Position numbers and translations under genes: made by a program | Source: Desulfurivibrio sp044068625 | Lineage (GTDB): Bacteria > Desulfobacterota > Desulfobulbia > Desulfobulbales > Desulfurivibrionaceae | NCBI RefSeq assembly: GCF_044068625.1 | Contig: NZ_JBIPKH010000004.1 | Span: 62,001 to 126,000 of the forward strand | Length of the DNA stretch: 64,000 bases | Reading direction: 5' to 3' | Notes under the pieces: generated by a model | Told to the model about the DNA's origin: nothing | The model's input: only the letters and a program-made list of their open reading frames with translations | Databases searched by the model: none | Part shown: positions 59,303 through 64,000 of the stretch, one piece after another | Layout of the letters: every line of letters starts with the position of its first letter | Position numbering within the stretch: position 1 is the first letter of the stretch

Positions 59303-60205
59303 ATGCTGCATCTCTGGGGGCGGGCCGGGATGATTCGGGCCGTCCGCCGCTTTTTTGACCAGCGCGGCTACCTGGAGGTGGAGACCCCCATCCGTATTCC
59401 CGCTCCCGCTCCCGAGCCCCATCTGATTCCCCAGGCCGCCGGCTCCTGGTTTCTGCAAACCTCGCCCGAGCTCTGCATGAAACGCCTGCTGGCTCGGGGA
59501 GTGCCCCAGCTCTACCAGATCTGTAAATGTTTTCGCCGGGAGGAGCGGGGTAGCCGCCACCTGCCCGAGTTCACCATGCTGGAGTGGTACCGGGCCGGGG
59601 CCGATTATTACGATCTGATGAGGGAATGCGAGGAGTTGCTGGCGGCGGTGGCCGGGGAGCTGGCCGCCGGGCACTACGGTTCGGTGGCCGCCCGGACCCT
59701 GGCCGGGCTCGATCTGGCTCCGCCCTGGGAGCGGCTCGGCGTGGCCGAGGCCTTCCACCGCCATGCCGGCATGGCGGTGGAGGAGGCGCTGGCTCGCGAT
59801 CTCTTCGAAGAGTTGCTGGTGGAGAAGATCGAGCCCCATTTGGGCCGGAGCCGTCCCACCTTTCTCTATGATTACCCCGCCGAGCTGGGGGCCCTGGCCC
59901 GGCTCAGCCCGGATAATCCGGCGGTTTCCCAACGCTTCGAGCTCTATATTGGCGGCTTGGAGCTGGCCAACGGTTTTTCCGAACTGATCGACCCGGTGGA
60001 GCAGCGCCAGCGCTTTGTGGCCGATCGTCGCAAAATCCGGGCGGCCGGGCGGCGGCCGCCACCCATGCCGGAAAAATTTCTCACCGAGCTGGCCTTGATG
60101 CCCCCGGCCGCCGGAATCGCCCTGGGCCTTGATCGGCTGGCCATGATCATGCTGGGGGCCCACCGGATCGACGCGGTTTTGGCCTTTACCCCCGAACAGT
60201 TATGA
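59303..60205 (+). CDS. epmA: EF-P beta-lysyltransferase EpmA
   Basis: The 300-residue protein is a class II lysyl-tRNA synthetase catalytic core without an anticodon-binding domain, as expected for EpmA (PoxA/GenX). Seen are YLEVETPIRIPAPAPEPHL, FLQTSPELCMKRLLARG, YQICKCFRREERGSRHLPEFTMLEWYRAG, and motif 3 GIALGLDRLAMIMLG. It lysylates EF-P, its upstream neighbour. The companion aminomutase EpmB is not in this window. Confidence 0.95.
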   Translation: MLHLWGRAGMIRAVRRFFDQRGYLEVETPIRIPAPAPEPHLIPQAAGSWFLQTSPELCMKRLLARGVPQLYQICKCFRREERGSRHLPEFTMLEWYRAGADYYDLMRECEELLAAVAGELAAGHYGSVAARTLAGLDLAPPWERLGVAEAFHRHAGMAVEEALARDLFEELLVEKIEPHLGRSRPTFLYDYPAELGALARLSPDNPAVSQRFELYIGGLELANGFSELIDPVEQRQRFVADRRKIRAAGRRPPPMPEKFLTELALMPPAAGIALGLDRLAMIMLGAHRIDAVLAFTPEQL

Positions 60206-60217
60206 GGAGGATTGCAG

Positions 60218-60811
60218 ATGACTCCATCCATTGGCGCGAACCAGCGGCTGATCAGTGACTACGAGTTTGATTTCGCCAAGCGGCTGGCCCGGGAAGTGCT
60301 GGAGAAGCCGAAAATTTCGGTTTGGCTGGTGCTGATCCCCATCCTCTTTCTCTATTACGCCCATAAAATTCAGCAATACAAGGCGGGGCTGCAGGGGTTT
60401 TGCGACGGGGTGCTGCATACTCGGAAAATCGCCTTGGAGGCGGTGGTGGCCGAATTGCTGGGCAGCGATGGCCCCGATTATCGAGCCTCGTTTCTCGCGG
60501 CCCATCCCGAACCCACCCCCCAGGCCTTGAAGGTGCTGGAGCGACAGACGGCCCAGATCGAACTGCTCAAGGAGCACTATCGCCGTCTGCTGCTCGCAGC
60601 CGCTCCCGATTATCGGGGCCTGCTGCGGGGGGCCTATCGTAACAGTGGCGAATATGGGGATTTTCTCGACCGGTTGAACCGGGCGGAGGAGGAGGTGGGG
60701 CAGGCGGTGCTGGAGGCCTTTCAGCCCGGGGAAGAGGCTCGCCGGATCAATGGGCGGATGGTCAGGCTAAGCCGTGAACTGCGGGCCGAGGAGCAGCGCC
60801 GCTTCTTCTGA
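60218..60811 (+). CDS. Hypothetical protein with one membrane helix
   Basis: The 197-residue protein has a short N-terminus, one likely membrane or interfacial helix (ISVWLVLIPILFLYYAHKIQQY) and a long, charged helical C-terminal part (LEAVVAELLGSD, LIELL-like QIELLKEHYRRLL, EEEVGQAVLEAF). GAGGAGG lies eight bases before ATG 60218. It follows epmA by 12 bases. I do not recognise the family. Confidence 0.7.
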   Translation: MTPSIGANQRLISDYEFDFAKRLAREVLEKPKISVWLVLIPILFLYYAHKIQQYKAGLQGFCDGVLHTRKIALEAVVAELLGSDGPDYRASFLAAHPEPTPQALKVLERQTAQIELLKEHYRRLLLAAAPDYRGLLRGAYRNSGEYGDFLDRLNRAEEEVGQAVLEAFQPGEEARRINGRMVRLSRELRAEEQRRFF

Positions 60812-60842
60812 ATCCGCCTTTGTCCGGGTGTTGACCGTCGGC

Positions 60843-61301
60843 TTACCGGCTGGTGTGTCGAACCTTGCCGCCGATCACGAAGGCGGCGCTAACCAGGAAA
60901 AGATTTTTGATGATGTACTGCCCTTCCAGGCTGACTCCGAAGGGGAAACGGGTAAAACAGACTTCCGGCAACAGCAGCAGGGGGAGCATGGTGCCGGGGA
61001 TTTGCAGAATGAGCAACAGCAGGGCGACGCGAATCAGGGGGCGGCAGAGCAGACCAAGGCCGATGGCCATCTCCCACCAGCCCAGAATCGGGATAAAGGC
61101 GGAAGGTTCGATCCAGTAAACCGTGCTTTTGATCAGCTCCTCCTCGGGGCTCAGTCCTAACGGCTTGAGGGCTCCGAACCAGAGGAAGATGATGGCCAGG
61201 GAGAGGCGCAGCACCACCTGGCAATGTTTGTCCAGCCAGGCGGAGGTGCGGGCATCGAAGCGGTCCAGCCATCTCGGCATCCAACTCTCTTGCTGTAGCA
61301 T
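60843..61301 (-). CDS. DoxX-like four-helix membrane protein
   Basis: About 153 residues with four membrane helices (VVLRLSLAIIFLWFGALKPL, SAFIPILGWWEMAIGLGLLC, VALLLLILQIPGTMLPLLLLP, YIIKNLFLVSAAFVIGG) and the FGALK..G and GWWE..IG features of the DoxX/SURF4-like superfamily. Substrate unknown. The start is uncertain: a TTG at 61337, ATG 61301 or ATG 61280 are all possible. Confidence 0.75.
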   Translation of the reverse strand: MLQQESWMPRWLDRFDARTSAWLDKHCQVVLRLSLAIIFLWFGALKPLGLSPEEELIKSTVYWIEPSAFIPILGWWEMAIGLGLLCRPLIRVALLLLILQIPGTMLPLLLLPEVCFTRFPFGVSLEGQYIIKNLFLVSAAFVIGGKVRHTSR

Positions 61302-61376
61302 CTCGATGTCGGTCGCTCCAAGGGCTCGCTGTTTCAAGGGAGGGGGGGGGCTGACAGCCGCGACGATTACGGTCGC

Positions 61377-61424
61377 CCGGTCCGGCTTGGGGGAGGAGAG
61401 GGGAGGGAACCCAAGCCGGACCGG
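61377..61424. terminator. 15-bp perfect hairpin after the YeiH operon
   Basis: CCGGTCCGGCTTGGG (61377-61391) and its exact inverse (61410-61424) flank an 18-base purine-rich spacer; TTTT follows on the plus strand only. It separates the small ORF and DoxX-like gene, both on the minus strand, and may end the upstream operon's transcript. Confidence 0.5.
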
Positions 61425-61463
61425 TTTTCCGTAAACTTGCAGTGTTGCTACTTCATCTTGCTT

Positions 61464-61712
61464 TCAATGGCGCAGGGCGTTGCGGATATGGTTTTCCGCG
61501 CCGGCGGTCTTCTCCGACTGGCTGTACCAGTAGGTGCTGGTGTCCACGTCGGCGGCGATTATCGCGGCCATCACCGGCTGTAAGCCCGGCAGGTTTTGCC
61601 CCCAGGGCAGTACCACCCAGGTCAGCAGCCAGAACAGGCCCAGCCCCAGCAGCAATCCGGCCCAGCCCCTGCTTGCTTGCTTCCGTTTTGTCTGCTCCAT
61701 GGTGGTCGGCAT
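61464..61712 (-). CDS. Small single-helix membrane protein next to YeiH
   Basis: The 82-residue protein has a basic N-terminus, one strong helix (WAGLLLGLGLFWLLTWVVLPW) and a hydrophilic tail with TSTYWYSQSEKTAGAENHIRNALRH. GAGGAG lies seven bases before the ATG. It begins 93 bases after the transporter stop and may be co-transcribed, possibly as an accessory subunit. An overlapping alternative frame lacks membrane character and was dropped. Confidence 0.65.
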   Translation of the reverse strand: MPTTMEQTKRKQASRGWAGLLLGLGLFWLLTWVVLPWGQNLPGLQPVMAAIIAADVDTSTYWYSQSEKTAGAENHIRNALRH

Positions 61713-61805
61713 CTTTTAGCTCCTCAATAGCTGTAATCCTAAAACCCATCCAGGGGAGTTGTCCCGGCGACCCCCTTGAAGAGGGGTTGCCGCCGGGAGC
61801 TTATC

Positions 61806-63554
61806 TTATTGCATCAGGCTCTCGGTCACCCCCGGGAAGACCAGGAAGAACATGATGTAGGCCATCAGCAGGGTCAGAGCCACGTTGAGGCTCTGGCCGC
61901 AGACATAGAGAATGGCCGGTTTGCCGCCCTTGAAGTGCGCGGCCATCTCCCGGAAGTTGGAGGAGAGACCGATGCTGGCAAAGGCCAGGATGAAGAACCA
62001 ATCCCGCAGCGGCCGGCTGAAGCCGCGCAGCACGCCCTGGTCGATCATCACATCACCGACGCTGCCCATGTAGGCAAGCATGGCGGAGAAGATGATCGAG
62101 GCGGAGATAAAGCCCAGGACGAACTTGGGAAAGCGGTACCAGATCTCCATCTTGCTCACCGTCTGGCCCTGGACGCAATCAACCCGGGCGCACCAGTAAA
62201 CCGCCACGCCGAAGGCGATGATCCCGATCATCACGTTCTGGATCATCTTGATGGTGGCCGCGACAAACATCCCGGTCTCACCCAGGAAGGCGCCGGCCGC
62301 CACCACCGCGCCGGTGGAGTCGATGGTGCCGCCGATCCAGGCGCCGCCCAGTACCGGGTGCATCCCCACCGCCACGATAAAGGTGGGCAGGGCGATCATC
62401 ATCACCGCGGTGAAGAGCATCGACATCCCGATGGCGATGGTCAGCTCCTCCTTCTTGGCCCGGCAGGCCGCCGCGGTGGCGATGGCCGCCGAGACCCCGC
62501 ATACCGACATGTCGGCCGAAACGGTAATATTGAGGGTTTTCGATTGCAGGCCGATCACCTTCTGGCCCAGGATGTAGGTCAGAATCAGGACGGTGGGGGT
62601 TACCACCCAGGCCACGAAGATGCCCGGGAGGCCGATGGCCAGCATCTTGCCGAACAGGATCTCCGCGCCCAGCAGCACCAGGCCGGTCTTGATGAAATAT
62701 TCGGTCTGCAACGCCGCTTTGAGGAAGGCCGGGGTGCCCACGGTGTTACTGATCAGCATCCCGCCCAGAATCGCCCAGATGATGGCCCCGAAACCATACT
62801 CCCGCATGGTGGTCTGGTTGCCGATGATCTCGGCGACCACCGCCAGCAGAAAGACAAACCAGAACCCCTGGATGAATTTGGCGGTGCTGATTCCCATGAA
62901 GCGGGTGCCGATGGAGAAGATCAGCATGGTGATCACCAGGGCGCCGATCAGGTAGGGAATCTTGTTGTAAGCCTGGACGGTGGCTCGGCTGCGCAGGCTG
63001 CCCCGCTCCTTTTCCCGGGCCTGGCGCCATTCACTGATCGCCGTCTCGGCCTGGTCGTTGAGCGCTGTACTCTGGAATCCCGCCGCTTCAGCCATGGCCT
63101 GGGCCGTTTTGGCGTTGGCCAGGGCGGCTTTGGTTTTCTCCTGGGCCTCTTCGTAAGCGGGCAGGGCCGCCGCCCGGCGGGCCGCCGCCGCCTCCTCGCT
63201 CAGATAGAGCGATTCCAGGGGATTGGAGCTCCAGCGGCCGGGCCGCTGCAACCATTGGCCGATGCTCTTGGCATAGGGTTCGTTGCGGGCCCGCAGGCCC
63301 GACTTGGCATCATTGGCCAGATGCCACTCGATGGTCTGGAAGGTGGCCCGGGCCGCTTCGGCACTCAGGGTGTTCTCGGCGCGGGTTAACTTTTCATGCA
63401 TCTCGGCCGGGGGGCGGGGCAGGAAGATCATCAGGCCCACCGCCAGGATCGCAAACCCCAGCCAGATCGCCCACCAGTCCTCCTTTTTCCACATCTCCGA
63501 CCATTCCCATTTTCCTTTATCAACAACTACATCGCTATTGGTTGGCGCGGTCAT
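61806..63554 (-). CDS. YeiH-family putative anion/sulfate exporter
   Basis: The 582-residue membrane protein has one helix (WWAIWLGFAILAVGLMIFL), an extra coiled-coil-rich segment of about 130 residues (60-190; LTRAENTLSAEAARATFQ, EEAQEKTKAALANAKTAQAMAEAA), and then the roughly ten-helix UPF0324/YeiH core with GNQTTMREYGFGAIIWAILGGMLI, TVSADMSVCGVSAAIATAAACRAKKEEL and GGTIDSTGAVVAAGAFLGE. ATG 63554 follows GAGGAGG at eight bases; the eight-residue upstream extension is dropped. The substrate is not proven for the family. The added coiled coil is larger than in typical members. Confidence 0.85.
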   Translation of the reverse strand: MTAPTNSDVVVDKGKWEWSEMWKKEDWWAIWLGFAILAVGLMIFLPRPPAEMHEKLTRAENTLSAEAARATFQTIEWHLANDAKSGLRARNEPYAKSIGQWLQRPGRWSSNPLESLYLSEEAAAARRAAALPAYEEAQEKTKAALANAKTAQAMAEAAGFQSTALNDQAETAISEWRQAREKERGSLRSRATVQAYNKIPYLIGALVITMLIFSIGTRFMGISTAKFIQGFWFVFLLAVVAEIIGNQTTMREYGFGAIIWAILGGMLISNTVGTPAFLKAALQTEYFIKTGLVLLGAEILFGKMLAIGLPGIFVAWVVTPTVLILTYILGQKVIGLQSKTLNITVSADMSVCGVSAAIATAAACRAKKEELTIAIGMSMLFTAVMMIALPTFIVAVGMHPVLGGAWIGGTIDSTGAVVAAGAFLGETGMFVAATIKMIQNVMIGIIAFGVAVYWCARVDCVQGQTVSKMEIWYRFPKFVLGFISASIIFSAMLAYMGSVGDVMIDQGVLRGFSRPLRDWFFILAFASIGLSSNFREMAAHFKGGKPAILYVCGQSLNVALTLLMAYIMFFLVFPGVTESLMQ

Positions 63555-63597
63555 ATCTGTTTCCTCCTCGTCTGGCATTACATTGTCTGGGGCGGGC

Positions 63598-64000
63598 TCA
63601 GCGGATCACCAGGACGCTGCGGCTGCTCCTGCTGACCACTTTGTGGGCCACGCTGCCCAAGGCGCCCCGACCGCCATGGCCATGTTTGCCCCCGGCCCCG
63701 ATGACGATCAGGTCGGCTTTGATTTCGTCGGAGCTGTCCAAAATGCAATCCTCGGCCGAGCCGGGCTTGATCAGCACCTCGGCGCTGAAACCGCTGCCGG
63801 CCAGTTTGTCCTTGATCTTCTCCCTGATCCCTTCGGCCTCCTTGTGGAGGGTGTCGGTGATGCTCTTACATTCGTCGATGCCGACGTCCAGCAGGCAGAG
63901 GTCGGGTACGACGATCAGCACGATGATCTCGGCTTCGCCGAGTTTGCCGGCCAGCTTTACAACCTCATCCAAGGTTTTGTAAGCCTGGTCCGAACCGTCA
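63598..64000 (-). CDS. Universal stress protein, 5' end cut by window edge
   Basis: The frame stays open to the window end; the last visible residues read DGSDQAYKTLDEVVKLAG, the normal UspA N-terminal region. The C-terminal part has ADLIVIGAGGKHGHGGRGALGSVAHKVVSRSSRSVLVIR, which contains the ATP-binding GxGxxG...GSV pattern of this family. It lies 43 bases upstream of the YeiH start on the same strand and may be co-transcribed with it. Confidence 0.93.
   Translation of the reverse strand, partial: DGSDQAYKTLDEVVKLAGKLGEAEIIVLIVVPDLCLLDVGIDECKSITDTLHKEAEGIREKIKDKLAGSGFSAEVLIKPGSAEDCILDSSDEIKADLIVIGAGGKHGHGGRGALGSVAHKVVSRSSRSVLVIR

Noticed and set aside
61453..61749. Alternative 98-residue frame overlapping the small membrane protein
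   Set aside because: It has no membrane helix or family character, while the overlapping frame has a good ribosome site and a clear helix.

Overview
The window is GC-rich, densely coded bacterial DNA. It most likely comes from a Desulfobacterota bacterium, plausibly a sulfur-cycling relative of Desulfurivibrio and the cable bacteria. That placement is an inference from three things: a very large multiheme cytochrome complement, System II cytochrome c maturation (ResB/CcsA), and the set of housekeeping genes. No taxonomic search was possible.

Layout. (1) 1-4.76 kb is the end of a phage-like or satellite-like island: a DUF3987-type replication protein, small phage proteins, a ribbon-helix-helix protein and an HK97-fold capsid gene. 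It lies against the 3' end of a tRNA-Arg(CCT) gene, the usual arrangement for tyrosine-integrase insertion. (2) 4.8-20.3 kb is housekeeping: nnr, two CBS-domain proteins, a PabB-PabC fusion, PBP1A, a triheme c7 cytochrome, System II maturation genes, rpmB, a RelA-type protein with a broken hydrolase motif, proS and ispG. (3) 20.5-49.6 kb is an extracellular electron transfer locus. It holds nine multiheme cytochromes with, by my count, 97 CXXCH motifs plus six with wider Cys spacing. With them are an outer-membrane beta-barrel, three consecutive CsgG/TolB-N-like proteins, a parvulin-type chaperone, three beta-propeller proteins, a thioredoxin-fold/TPR protein lacking its cysteines, a histidine kinase, a sigma-54 response regulator and a diguanylate cyclase. 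(4) 49.6-64 kb is mostly housekeeping: queA, an FmdB-type protein, a small HDOD/GGDEF signalling operon, an MltD-like transglycosylase, pepN, efp with epmA, a DoxX-like protein, a YeiH-family transporter and a universal stress protein cut by the window edge.

How the central locus may work. Four cytochromes are paralogues whose heme-motif order and flanking words resemble the Geobacter nanowire subunit OmcS. Large 10-, 16-, 16- and 26-heme proteins, one a clear lipoprotein, together with the barrel could form a trans-outer-membrane conduit. The chaperone and CsgG-like proteins could help export or assemble the filament subunits. Two OmcS-like genes are each preceded by a good -24/-12 promoter and by a pair of matching 10-bp elements 22 bp apart. 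This links them to a sigma-54 activator, most simply the response regulator encoded between them.
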